This document shows, piece by piece, positions 18,901 through 26,714 of a DNA stretch of 56,447 bases (position 1 is the first letter of the stretch; each line of letters starts with the position of its first letter). Source of the stretch: Granulicella sp. (GTDB lineage: Bacteria; Acidobacteriota; Terriglobia; Terriglobales; Acidobacteriaceae); contig DAIDGQ010000026.1 in NCBI GenBank assembly GCA_027452215.1, positions 1 through 56,447 on the forward strand, read 5' to 3'. The notes under the pieces were generated by a model. That model ran no database searches, was not told the DNA's origin, and saw nothing but the letters and a program-made list of their open reading frames with translations. Both the position numbers and the translations under genes were made by a program.

Positions 18901-19577
18901 AGCTCATGACCGACGACGGAAATCCTCCCCTTGACTTTGTCGGCTCACATGCTGGCTCGCCTCAGGACTGGAAGAACCTGAGGCTAGAGCACTCCGTCAG
19001 CCCGCAGGACGTCAAGTATCAATTCACCGCGCAGGCATCCTACGACCTTCCCATCGGCAAGGACCGTGCGATCTCCCTCAGCGGCCCCGCGAACGTCATT
19101 CTCGGGGCGTGGACGGTAAACGCGATTGCCTACATGAGCAGCGGAATTCCCATCGCTTCGCCGCTCTCTGGCATCCAGCCTTCGTACTTCAACCAGCGAG
19201 CCGACATGACCTGCGATCCCGGCAAGGGAGCGCCCCACACCGCCGCACAGTGGATCAGCCCGAACTGTTTTGCCCTGCCCTCCAGTGCCTTCGTCGCCGG
19301 CACTGCTCCCGCTTATCTCGATCATGCTCGTACCATGGGAGCAAGGGATATGGACATCACCCTCTTCAAGAACATCCCCTTCAAGAAAGATATGAATCTT
19401 CGCTTCGAGGTTTCCTCCTACAATGTCTTCAACAAGGCGCAGTTCGCTGGCCCGGGGCTTACCTCGATCCAGAATCTCGTCAGCAACCCGGCCACCTACG
19501 CCTCGCAATTTGGCGTGATCACCTCAGACGTGAATACACCGCGTCAATTCCAGTTCGCTTCAAGGTTCACCTTCTAA
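15936..19577 (+). CDS. TonB-dependent receptor, Oar-type (chitooligosaccharide receptor candidate)
   Basis: Outer-membrane active-transport receptor of about 1,213 residues. GTG 15936 has GAGAGG 6 nt upstream and is preferred; ATG 15915 is in frame but without a Shine-Dalgarno. A signal peptide ends near SGTVALAQA. A carboxypeptidase-regulatory/CNA-B-like domain follows (GISGTITDSSGAVIPKAKV, about 85 residues), then a plug domain (VDQVSTVNFSLHVGSAKDVV onward), and a beta-barrel ending with the aromatic terminus FASRFTF. Acidobacteria use this architecture for polymer or oligosaccharide uptake. The GH20 gene follows after 36 bp, so the receptor probably imports chitooligosaccharides; ligand specificity is inferred from this context only. 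Confidence 0.88.
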   Translation: MNIWNRCSLLVNLALSSLLLVSLSGTVALAQAGRGGISGTITDSSGAVIPKAKVTALNHATGVTQQSVSSAAGLYSFVSLNPGVYEVTASVSGFESVAKDNLIVNVDQVSTVNFSLHVGSAKDVVTVTAPNDLIDVSNSTVGQLLSAATIDRVPLLTRNVYDLVQLSAGVTPANGSPNSSSSVAITNISSGRPNIDVSSYTVNGAIQGSVYFMVDGSPLGVAENNAAAILPALDLPEDAVDEFRVETQNTPASYQSGGAGVISLASKSGGNRFHGDGFVYLRPDVLAANDYFNKQSQLASGAANQAPSFHRYQEGGSISGPVLHDKLFFFADYEATQQQQFDGSNIFTVPTTAERTGDFSADSFTIYNPMVPDNPDGTRQPFAGNKIPNPNPIALKFLSMFPKCNYPNPATCDSATNGAVNNLYVPGLDPTTAQRFDIRMDYNLNAQQRLFSRFSFDRLFTSGVNAFNNDWDPNYAQNVTNGRNILVGYDNTLSSTTVLQLRYSFTRHYEDQGGDPQQNGFDITTLGFPASLAAQEVYKTLPYVLFSDVGGGVGGTANYNTFIYASENSDVNATLTKVLGKHELSAGVEYMKRFLNVGQPPAPSGNYDFDISATDQQTSTGVGGSDFASFLTGMGESPGAENTNFTKDLFVAESSPYYAGFLEDTYHPSSKVTITAGVRWDIFGGRTERHNRLEYFDPKASSSTSGVSFTGAEIYVNNGARSPFTTNLTNFGPRLGVSWQPARDLVIHGGAGIYYGPSAAMVAGAAQDSDGYSSTTNWSSTCYNADGNTVLNGSSFCAGAGPGSVAPTTTGPYSVSNPFPQGVVPLISAPTGLNNNLGTTLNTVLHSQRTLTTYNFNLGFEYQLPKEYVVSIGYVGSRGLFLPFASVDLNQLDLGTIGQYQSALQNTTVANQWANIQPSTNANYGSPTVPLFVSLQEFPQFGNGSYGNGNGVIVHGYPAGDSEYSSLQAKVQKRLTHHFTALASYTWAKLMTDDGNPPLDFVGSHAGSPQDWKNLRLEHSVSPQDVKYQFTAQASYDLPIGKDRAISLSGPANVILGAWTVNAIAYMSSGIPIASPLSGIQPSYFNQRADMTCDPGKGAPHTAAQWISPNCFALPSSAFVAGTAPAYLDHARTMGARDMDITLFKNIPFKKDMNLRFEVSSYNVFNKAQFAGPGLTSIQNLVSNPATYASQFGVITSDVNTPRQFQFASRFTF

Positions 19578-19613
19578 CTCGCACCACAGCCACGCGTCAG
19601 ATGAGGAGTTGTC

Positions 19614-21662
19614 ATGGGTTGGTCCGCTAAGATTTCTTCCCGCGCAGTAGTGTTATCTGTAGCCTCCAGCCTGATCCTGAGCGCGGCTCCGCTCGCAGCT
19701 CAATCTCAGTTGCCCAACCTGCCGTTGCCCGAGCACGTCACTCCGGGCAGCGGCAGCCTCGTCATCGACCAAGGCCTGAAGATCTCATTCGAAGGCTTCA
19801 CCGAGCCTCGCCTCGACCGGGCGCGCGATCGTTTCCTCACGCAGCTCAGCCGTGAGACAGGTATCCTTCACTGGCCCGAGCCCACCGCGTCCCAGCCTCA
19901 CTTCGTCATTCATACAGAGCACGCCAGCGCTGCGGTCGAGGCCTTGGGTGAGGATGAGTCCTACCATCTCGAGGTCACGCCCGAGCGAGTCACTCTCCGC
20001 GCCCCCAACCCCCTCGGCATCCTCCATGGCCTCCAGACCTTCCTCCAAATGGTCGAGCTCACCGACCACGGCTACGTCGTTCCCTCCGTCACCATCGACG
20101 ACAAGCCGCGCTTCCCCTGGCGAGGTCTGATGATCGACACCGGCCGTCACTTCATCCCGCTCGACATCCTCCGCCAGAACATCGACCTCATGGAAGCCTC
20201 CAAGCTCAACGTCTTTCACTGGCACTTGTCCGAGGACCAGGGCTTCCGCATGGAGAGCAAAATCTATCCTCTCCTCCAGGGCAAAGGCTCCGACGGCCTC
20301 TACTACACCCAGGACCAGGCTCGCGAGTTGATCGCCTACGCTCGTGATCGCGGCATCCGCGTCGTGCCTGAGTTCGATATGCCTGCCCACGCAGCCTCGT
20401 GGTTCGTTGGCTATCCTCAACTCGCCAGCGGAGCCGGCCCCTACTCCATCATTCGCAAGTGGGGAATCTTTGATCCCGCGATGGACCCCACCCGCGAAAG
20501 TACGTATCAATTTCTCGACCGCTTCCTAGGCGAGATGACCGCCCTCTTTCCCGACGCCTACTTCCACATCGGCGGCGACGAGTGCAACGGCAAAGAGTGG
20601 GACGCCAACCCGCGCATCCAGAAGTTCATGCACGAGCACCAGTTGAAAGACGACGCAGCGCTGCAGGCCTACTTCACCAGCCGCGTCGAAAAGCTGGTCA
20701 CCAAATATCACAAGATCACCGTAGGCTGGGATGAAGTGCTGCAGCCCGACACTCCGCGCGATGTGGTCATCCAATCCTGGCGAGGTCAGGAGTCGCTGGC
20801 CGTAGCCGCGCGTCAGGGCAATCGCGGCATCCTCTCCTGGGGCTACTATCTCGACCTCAACCAGCCCGCCTCGCAGCACTACGGCATCGACCCACTAGCC
20901 GGCGCTGCAGCCGACCTCACCCCAGAGCAGCAAAAGCTCATCCTCGGCGGAGAGTCCGCCATGTGGAGCGAGTTCATGACGCCAGAGATCATCAGCGGCC
21001 GCATCTGGCCTCGCGCCGCAGCCGTCGCCGAACGCCTCTGGTCTCCGCAGAGCGTCACCGACACCGCGTCGATGTACCGTCGCCTCGCCATCTTCTCCGA
21101 GCGCATGCCCTGGTACGGTCTTCCCTCCGGCGCGATCAATCGCGCTCTCGTCCAACGCATGATTGGCAACGCCGATCCCTCGTCTCTGCTCGTGCTCGCC
21201 AGCGTCGTCGAGCCGCCCAAGGAGTACACGCGAGAGTCCCTCGCAACCTACGGCGCCTACACCCCGCTCAATAAACTGGTCGACGCTGTCCCCGCTGAAA
21301 GCCAGACCGCGCGCGAGTTCAACGAACTCTCCGCGAAGATCGCAGCCGGTAACGCCTCCCCCGCGGACTTCGCACAGGCACGCCGGTGGCTCACCATCTG
21401 GCGCGATAACGACGCCACCCTGCAGCCTCTGCTGGCCGGCTCCGCCCTAACCCAGGAGCTAGCTCCCATGTCGCTCAACCTCAAGCAAACCGCAACGATC
21501 GGCCTCGATGCTCTCTCCAGCCTCGAAGATCACAAGCCCGCCTCATCCACCGTGCAGGAGCAGCAACTCTCCGAGCTCAAAAAGTTGAAGGCTCCCCAGG
21601 CCGTGTTACTCGACGCCATCGTTCCCGGAGTCGAACAACTCGTGCAGGCCTCCAGCCACTAG
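19614..21662 (+). CDS. Beta-N-acetylhexosaminidase, GH20
   Basis: Exported hexosaminidase of 682 residues that removes terminal GlcNAc (or GalNAc) from chitooligosaccharides. A signal peptide ends near SAAPLAAQS. A GH20b-like N-terminal domain precedes the barrel with HWHLSEDQGFR, the VPEFDMPAHA strand and the catalytic HIGGDE (about 318-323), where the Asp orients the substrate acetamido group and the Glu is the acid; this implies substrate-assisted catalysis. The trailing region from about 500 to 682 is helical-looking and not assigned. GAGGAG lies 5 nt before the ATG. It follows the TonB receptor by 36 bp, forming a two-gene operon. Confidence 0.94.
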   Translation: MGWSAKISSRAVVLSVASSLILSAAPLAAQSQLPNLPLPEHVTPGSGSLVIDQGLKISFEGFTEPRLDRARDRFLTQLSRETGILHWPEPTASQPHFVIHTEHASAAVEALGEDESYHLEVTPERVTLRAPNPLGILHGLQTFLQMVELTDHGYVVPSVTIDDKPRFPWRGLMIDTGRHFIPLDILRQNIDLMEASKLNVFHWHLSEDQGFRMESKIYPLLQGKGSDGLYYTQDQARELIAYARDRGIRVVPEFDMPAHAASWFVGYPQLASGAGPYSIIRKWGIFDPAMDPTRESTYQFLDRFLGEMTALFPDAYFHIGGDECNGKEWDANPRIQKFMHEHQLKDDAALQAYFTSRVEKLVTKYHKITVGWDEVLQPDTPRDVVIQSWRGQESLAVAARQGNRGILSWGYYLDLNQPASQHYGIDPLAGAAADLTPEQQKLILGGESAMWSEFMTPEIISGRIWPRAAAVAERLWSPQSVTDTASMYRRLAIFSERMPWYGLPSGAINRALVQRMIGNADPSSLLVLASVVEPPKEYTRESLATYGAYTPLNKLVDAVPAESQTAREFNELSAKIAAGNASPADFAQARRWLTIWRDNDATLQPLLAGSALTQELAPMSLNLKQTATIGLDALSSLEDHKPASSTVQEQQLSELKKLKAPQAVLLDAIVPGVEQLVQASSH

Positions 21663-21693
21663 AGCCTTTCCCTTGTGGATATGGAGCTGTCAT

Positions 21694-21735
21694 CTCGACC
21701 GAAGCAGGACAGCTTCATGTCCTGCTCCGATCGAG
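21694..21735. terminator. Nested inverted repeat between convergent genes
   Basis: Inner arms AGCAGGACA/TGTCCTGCT (9 bp, 6-nt loop) are flanked by a symmetric CCGA internal loop and outer arms CTCGA/TCGAG. It lies between the convergent GH20 and deaminase genes and could terminate both, although no U-tract follows. Its left flank GTCATCTCGACCG recurs at 54648-54660, so it may also be a dispersed repeat. Confidence 0.5.
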
Positions 21736-21808
21736 AGACCTGCAGTTCTGCCGGAGTTTCTATTTGCCTGCACGAAGCCTATGCCAGATCGAGATGCCCC
21801 GCGATCCG

Positions 21809-22945
21809 CTACTCCGCAAGCACTGCCTTGGTCAGGTTGCGAGGATGATCCACGTCAATCCCATTATTGATCGCCATCCAATACGAGAGCAGCTGCAGCG
21901 GAATCACCTCGCACATTCCCAGCAGCGGCTCGCGCATCTCTGCCACATACACCGTGTGGTCTGCCAGCTCTCCAACCGCCTCGTCTCCCGCGTTCGCTAT
22001 CGCCAGAATGCTGGCACGCTGCTCACGCATATCGCGCATCAACTGAATAACCTTCTCGTACCGCTGCACCGAATCCGCACTCGACCGGTCCACCGTCGCA
22101 ATCATCACCAGCGGAGTCCCCTCAGCCACCAGCGCATTCGGCCCATGCTTCAGCTCTCCACTCGGATACCCTTCGGCATGCAGATAAGCCGACTCCTTCA
22201 GCTTCAGTGCTCCCTCGCGAGCAATCGGATAGTGAATCCCGCGGCCCAGAAACAGAAAATTCTTCGCATCGCGATAGGCGTAAGCCACCCGCTGCATCGC
22301 TTCATCCCAACCCTTCAACTGCTCCTCAATCTTCCCCGGCAAGCTCGCCGCTTCCGCCATGCGAGCCTTCAGCTCCGACGCATCCAGCGCCTCGCGCGAC
22401 TGTGCGCACATCAGCGCGAACAGATACAGATTCAGCAGCTGCGTCGTAAAGCTCTTCGTCGCCGGCACCGCACGCTCGCGTCCCGCCAGGGTAGGGAAGC
22501 ACACCGTAGCCTCGCGGTCCATCGTCGAGTGATCCACATTCGTAATCGCCAGCGTCTCATGTCCCGCAGCATTTGCCTTGCGCAGCGCCGCCAGCGTATC
22601 CGCCGTCTCACCAGACTGCGACACCACCATCACCGCCGCATTACTCAGCGCCTTCTCGGACCGGTAGCAGTACTCGCTCGCATACTCTACATCGACCGCA
22701 ATGCCGCTCAGGTCCTCGATCATCAACTCAGCAAACAGACCCGCATGCCGGCTCGAACCGCTCGCCGCAATCAGCAGCTTCGTCCGCATCCGCTTCACCC
22801 ATTCCAGAATCGGGGCACAACTCTCCGCGCGAAACTCCTCGCCATCCAGGTAGCGATCGATGGTCGCAGCAAGCGCCGCAGGCTGTTCGTATATCTCACG
22901 CAGCATCCAGTGAGCGAAAGGGGAGGGGCTGTTTGTCAGGGGCAC
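21809..22945 (-). CDS. Glucosamine-6-phosphate deaminase, SIS-domain type (NagB-II/GlmS-like)
   Basis: Double-SIS-domain sugar-phosphate isomerase/deaminase, 378 residues, lacking the glutaminase half of GlmS. The N-terminus FAHWMLREIYEQPAAL is typical of the NagB-II group. SIS domain 1 holds LIAASGSSRHAG and VVSQSGETADTLAAL; SIS domain 2 holds FLGRGIHYPIAREGALKLKE, AEGYPSGELKHGP and the C-terminal DVDHPRNLTKAVLAE. NagB-II proteins convert glucosamine-6-phosphate to fructose-6-phosphate and ammonia in organisms without classical NagB. The GTG start has GAGGAAAG upstream. It is divergent from the DeoR regulator across a perfect inverted repeat. A biosynthetic GlmS role is excluded by the missing amidotransferase domain. 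Confidence 0.87.
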   Translation of the reverse strand: MPLTNSPSPFAHWMLREIYEQPAALAATIDRYLDGEEFRAESCAPILEWVKRMRTKLLIAASGSSRHAGLFAELMIEDLSGIAVDVEYASEYCYRSEKALSNAAVMVVSQSGETADTLAALRKANAAGHETLAITNVDHSTMDREATVCFPTLAGRERAVPATKSFTTQLLNLYLFALMCAQSREALDASELKARMAEAASLPGKIEEQLKGWDEAMQRVAYAYRDAKNFLFLGRGIHYPIAREGALKLKESAYLHAEGYPSGELKHGPNALVAEGTPLVMIATVDRSSADSVQRYEKVIQLMRDMREQRASILAIANAGDEAVGELADHTVYVAEMREPLLGMCEVIPLQLLSYWMAINNGIDVDHPRNLTKAVLAE

Positions 22946-22973
22946 GAAGTGTCTTTCCTCGCTTAAATCTCAA

Positions 22974-23010
22974 CTAAAATGATCGTTTCAACTCAATACG
23001 ATCATTTTAG
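22974..23010. promoter_or_regulatory. Perfect 13-bp inverted repeat, predicted operator of the DeoR-type regulator
   Basis: Arms CTAAAATGATCGT (22974-22986) and ACGATCATTTTAG (22998-23010) are exact inverted copies with an 11-nt centre. The element lies in the divergent promoter space between the SIS deaminase and the DeoR-family gene. One arm is shared with sites at 15783 and 27081. Autoregulation plus control of the deaminase is the simplest reading. Confidence 0.7.
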
Positions 23011-23106
23011 GGTACATTTCGGAATGCTGCAAGAGAAATAATTATCGATTGCCCACCTATTGCCTCCCATCCGTGGGCTACACTCAGGCTGAATCCGAAT
23101 CATCTT

Positions 23107-23892
23107 ATGTCTACCAAAACTGACGTACGCGCCGACCGCATTATGAAGGCCCTGCTCCGAGCCGGGGACATCTCCGTTCAGGAGCTCGTAGACCAGGTCG
23201 GCACCTCCGCTCCCAGCATTCGCCGCGATCTCGCCCGCCTCGAAAAGAGAGGTCTCGTCCTTCGAACTCACGGCGGCGCGACCCTCCTCGAGCCGCTCCT
23301 CTACGAGCCCTACCGCCACGACACCTCCTTCCAGGCCCGCGAGCTCCGCTCCGCCGACGAGAAGCGCCGCATCGGTGTCGCCGCCAGCGAACTCATCGGC
23401 GAGCAGGAGACCATCGCTCTCACCGCCGGCACCACCACCACGCAGATTGGCCGTTCGCTCCGTCATCGCCACGGAATCTCCGTCATCACCAATGCGGTCA
23501 ACATCGGCATGGAGCTCTGCAATCAGCCCACCATCAAGACCATGCTCACCGGAGGAACTCTCGCCTGGGCCTGGACCTTCGCCCTCGCCGGCCAGCCCGC
23601 GCTCAACTTCCTCCGCGACGTCTACCTCGACAAGGCCTTCATCGGAGTCACCGGCTTCGACCTCGAGCGGGGAATCACCACCCTCGAGTCCGAGGAGGCC
23701 GCCGTCTCCCTCGCCATGATTCGCAACGCCAAGCAGGTCATCGTCGTCGCAGACTCCCGAAAGATGGGCCACGTCAGCCCCGCCCTCATCTGCCCCATCT
23801 CCTCCATCCACGTCCTCGTAACGGACACCGACCTCCCCAAAAAAATTCACGAGGAGCTCATCGCTCGAGGCATCGAAGTCATTCTCGCGTAG
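23107..23892 (+). CDS. DeoR/GlpR-family transcriptional regulator of the amino-sugar locus
   Basis: Repressor-type regulator of 261 residues. The N-terminal winged HTH spans about residues 8-60 (RADRIMKALLRAGDISVQELVDQ, then SAPSIRRDLARLEKRGLVLRTHGG), the DeoR signature. The C-terminal DeoRC sensor domain, related to sugar-phosphate isomerases, contains ALTAGTTTTQIGRSL, VITNAVNIGMEL and ADSRKMGHVSPA. Such proteins respond to sugar phosphates; here GlcN-6-P or GlcNAc-6-P is likely. It faces the SIS deaminase across a perfect inverted repeat and is followed by nagA. The combination suggests a NagR/AgaR-like role. Confidence 0.88.
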   Translation: MSTKTDVRADRIMKALLRAGDISVQELVDQVGTSAPSIRRDLARLEKRGLVLRTHGGATLLEPLLYEPYRHDTSFQARELRSADEKRRIGVAASELIGEQETIALTAGTTTTQIGRSLRHRHGISVITNAVNIGMELCNQPTIKTMLTGGTLAWAWTFALAGQPALNFLRDVYLDKAFIGVTGFDLERGITTLESEEAAVSLAMIRNAKQVIVVADSRKMGHVSPALICPISSIHVLVTDTDLPKKIHEELIARGIEVILA

Positions 23893-24066
23893 CTCCTTGG
23901 CCCCTCGGTCTGGCCCACCAAACTTAGCCCCCGGCGCCCCCTGCCCACCGAGCCAGCCATCTGGCCAACCCTCCCGGAAAACGCCTATGCTGATAATCCG
24001 GTTGCGTCGACCACGACACACCCCGAAAACACGCCATTTCCTCAGTTCCCAAGCCGAGATAAATTG

Positions 24067-24107
24067 ATTGCTTTGTGTTGAAATGAGCAATATTCTGAGC
24101 TATCGTG
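24067..24107 (+). promoter_or_regulatory. Predicted nagA promoter with overlapping regulator half-site
   Basis: TTGAAA (24079-24084), a 17-bp spacer and TATCGT (24102-24107) make a good sigma70 promoter about 87 bp before nagA. GATTGCTTTGTGTTG (24067-24081) resembles the ACGATCACTTTGTTTG site and overlaps the -35. The similarity is partial (about 11 of 14). Confidence 0.45.
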
Positions 24108-24193
24108 GCCTTACAGGAGCATAATCTCTACAAGGTTAGGGAATTCCGCCAGCACGCTCCAACCACCCGCTGATGGTGGAAGAATAGGATTCG

Positions 24194-25330
24194 ATGGTTA
24201 CCACACGCACCGCACGCAGATTAATTACCGACACCGGCCATATCGACGATCCCGTCATCTCCATCGAAGACGGCCGCATCGTTCGCATCGAGCAAGGCGA
24301 GCCCAACGGCTCCACCGATACCCTCGCCGCGGCCTTCTTCGACATCCATGTTCACGGCGCCTACTCGCACGACTTCATGGCCTCTACTCCCGCGCAGATC
24401 ACCTCGGTCGGCCAGTTTCTCGCCACCCGAGGAGTCGCTCACTACCTCCCCACCACCGTCACCGCCTCCATCGATCACACCTTGCGAGCCTTAGACACTC
24501 TCGCTCACGCCATCGACACCGCCCACGGCCACAACGCCCCCATCGCCGCCGCCATCCCCGTCGGGATCCATCTCGAAGGCCCCTTCGTCTCTCACATCAA
24601 GCGAGGAGTCCATCCCGACGTCAGCATCTGCGAGCCCAGCGTCGAGCTCTTCGATCGTCTCCAGCAAGCCGCCAGAGGTCACATTCGCCTCATGACCATG
24701 GCCCCCGAGCTCCCCCATGCCCTCGAACTGATCGAGCACGTCACCGCCTCCGGTGTCCGTGTCTCCATGGGCCACAGTATGGCGACGGCCGCTGAAACCC
24801 GCGCCGCCATTGCCGCCGGAGCCACCACCTCCACCCATCTGTTCAACGCCATGCGGCCCCTCGACCATCGTGAGCCCGGCATCGTCGGAACCATCCTCGA
24901 CCGCGACGACATCTACTCCGAGGCCATCTGCGACGGTGTTCATGTCGACCCCGCCATCATCCGCCTCTGGCTCAAGCTCAAGGGAGAGGAGCACGCCATC
25001 CTCGTCACCGACGGAATCTCCGCCACCGGTATGCCCGACGGCCCCTACAAGCTCGGAGACCTGGACGTCGAAGTCAAAGACGGTGTCTGCCTCTTCGGCG
25101 ACACCCTCGCAGGAAGCGTTCTGACCATGAATCAGGCCGTCGCCAACGTGCAGCGCTTCACCGGAACATCGCTCGGAACCGCCGTCCGCCTCGCCTCTCG
25201 CAACCCCGCAAAGATGATGGGCATGTCGCATCTCTCCGCGATGGCCCCCGGCACTCCCGCGAACTTCAACGTCTTCGATCAAACCGGAGCCCGCACCGGA
25301 AGCATCCTGCACGGAAAGCTCGTCGAGTAG
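24194..25330 (+). CDS. nagA: N-acetylglucosamine-6-phosphate deacetylase NagA
   Basis: Cytoplasmic metal-dependent deacetylase converting GlcNAc-6-phosphate to glucosamine-6-phosphate and acetate; 378 residues, standard length. Metal and catalytic residues align with E. coli NagA: His52/His54 in DIHVHG, Glu128 in IHLEGPF, His194 in SMGHS, His215 in STHLFNAM and the catalytic Asp273 in LVTDGISATGM. The product feeds the SIS deaminase encoded nearby. The gene has its own predicted promoter and is separated from nagP by a strong bidirectional terminator. Confidence 0.95.
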   Translation: MVTTRTARRLITDTGHIDDPVISIEDGRIVRIEQGEPNGSTDTLAAAFFDIHVHGAYSHDFMASTPAQITSVGQFLATRGVAHYLPTTVTASIDHTLRALDTLAHAIDTAHGHNAPIAAAIPVGIHLEGPFVSHIKRGVHPDVSICEPSVELFDRLQQAARGHIRLMTMAPELPHALELIEHVTASGVRVSMGHSMATAAETRAAIAAGATTSTHLFNAMRPLDHREPGIVGTILDRDDIYSEAICDGVHVDPAIIRLWLKLKGEEHAILVTDGISATGMPDGPYKLGDLDVEVKDGVCLFGDTLAGSVLTMNQAVANVQRFTGTSLGTAVRLASRNPAKMMGMSHLSAMAPGTPANFNVFDQTGARTGSILHGKLVE

Positions 25331-25361
25331 CATCCGCACCCGCAAGCCAGTCTGAGTCACA

Positions 25362-25405
25362 AAACAATCGGCACCTCTTCCGCAAAGAAGAGGTGCCGAT
25401 TGTTT
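25362..25405. terminator. Bidirectional terminator between nagA and nagP
   Basis: A perfect 19-bp inverted repeat (25362-25380 and 25387-25405) with a 6-nt loop CGCAAA separates two convergent genes. Both ends carry AAAC/GTTT, giving short U-runs in either direction. Confidence 0.88.
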
Positions 25406-25433
25406 ACGCTTCCCTCGCGTCTCGCTCGATGCT

Positions 25434-26714
25434 CTAGATCTCCACCGGAGGAACATAATCCGGCAGCGAATCAAACCGGGGCTGCCGAATCTTGTATCCG
25501 TTCACCGCAAAGTACACCAGGTACGCATAGCAAAGCAGCACGATCACGAAGCTATGCTGATACCCCAGCGTATCGGCCAGCAGCCCCTGAATCTCCGGGA
25601 TGATCGCTCCCCCCACCACCATCGTCACCAGAATCCCCGACCCCTGGCTCGTAAACCTCCCCAGCCCCTTCAGCGACAGAGGGAAGATGCACGGCCACAT
25701 CACCGAGTTGAACAGCCCGCACGAAACGATCGCCCACATCGCAATCGCTCCGTGCCCGAAGATCGTCACCGCCACCAGCACCACCGCACACACCGCCACC
25801 GCAGCAAGCGCTCGCTGCGCCCGAATATAAATCAGAGCGAACGAGCCGATGAAGCGCCCCACCATCGCTCCTCCCCAATACAGCGAAACATAACCCGCAG
25901 CCGCCACATGCGACAGGCTGCCCATCGACGGCTGCCCCAGAAAATTGATCAGGATGCTCCCAATCGCGACCTCCACGCCGACATACGCAAAGATCGCCGC
26001 CGCTCCCAGCCGCAGATGCACAAACTGCCACGCGCTGCCATCCTCCGACGACGTCGCCGCAGGCTTCTCAATCAGCTCCGGCAGATGCACGAACCTCGTA
26101 ATGATCGCGATCAGGAACGTGAAGCCCGCCAGAATCACATAAGGAAGTCGCACCGACCGAGCCAGTTGCGCCGTCGTCGCTCCCGCCGCGATAAAGATAA
26201 ACGCCGCCCCAACCCTCGGAGCAATCGTCGTCGCCAGCGAGTTCAACCCTCCGCAAAGATTCAGCCGCGACGACGCCGTCTCCGGCTTGCCCAGCGCTCC
26301 CACATAAGGGTTGATCGCCACCTGCAACAGCGCCAGTCCGCTCCCCGCCACAAACAGCGCCAGCAAAAACACCGGGTACGAGATCAGCATCGACGCCGGA
26401 ACAAACATCAGCAGCCCGACCCCCATCGTCGACAGCGCCGCAATGATGCCCGACTTATACCCAATCCTCCCCACAATCCAGCCCGACGGTAGCGACATCA
26501 CAAAGTACGCCCCGAAAAAACAGAAGTCGACCAGCAGTGCCAGCACATTCGTCAGGTGGAACAGGTCCTTGAAGTGGGGGATCAGGATGTCGTTCAGCGC
26601 TGTAATAAAGCCAACGCTGAAGTACAGCGCAACCATCAACACCATCGGCAGAAAATAGCTCCCCGCATCGGCATTTCGAACCGCGCCCGTGGTCTCTGTC
26701 GTTCCCATAGCCAT
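25434..26714 (-). CDS. nagP: MFS sugar transporter, FucP/NagP type
   Basis: Inner-membrane proton symporter of 426 residues with about twelve hydrophobic segments. The start of helix 1 (MVALYFSVGFITALNDILIPHFK) and LLQVAINPYVGALGKPETASSRLNLCGGLNSLA are characteristic of the FucP family, to which the GlcNAc permease NagP belongs. Position inside the GlcNAc locus makes GlcNAc (or chitobiose) the likely substrate; fucose or glucose remain possible by sequence alone. The gene is monocistronic and convergent with nagA. Confidence 0.88.
   Translation of the reverse strand: MAMGTTETTGAVRNADAGSYFLPMVLMVALYFSVGFITALNDILIPHFKDLFHLTNVLALLVDFCFFGAYFVMSLPSGWIVGRIGYKSGIIAALSTMGVGLLMFVPASMLISYPVFLLALFVAGSGLALLQVAINPYVGALGKPETASSRLNLCGGLNSLATTIAPRVGAAFIFIAAGATTAQLARSVRLPYVILAGFTFLIAIITRFVHLPELIEKPAATSSEDGSAWQFVHLRLGAAAIFAYVGVEVAIGSILINFLGQPSMGSLSHVAAAGYVSLYWGGAMVGRFIGSFALIYIRAQRALAAVAVCAVVLVAVTIFGHGAIAMWAIVSCGLFNSVMWPCIFPLSLKGLGRFTSQGSGILVTMVVGGAIIPEIQGLLADTLGYQHSFVIVLLCYAYLVYFAVNGYKIRQPRFDSLPDYVPPVEI

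Noticed and set aside
21809..22945. Biosynthetic GlmS
   Set aside because: The glutamine amidotransferase half (N-terminal Cys nucleophile) is missing; two SIS domains plus the nag context fit a deaminase.
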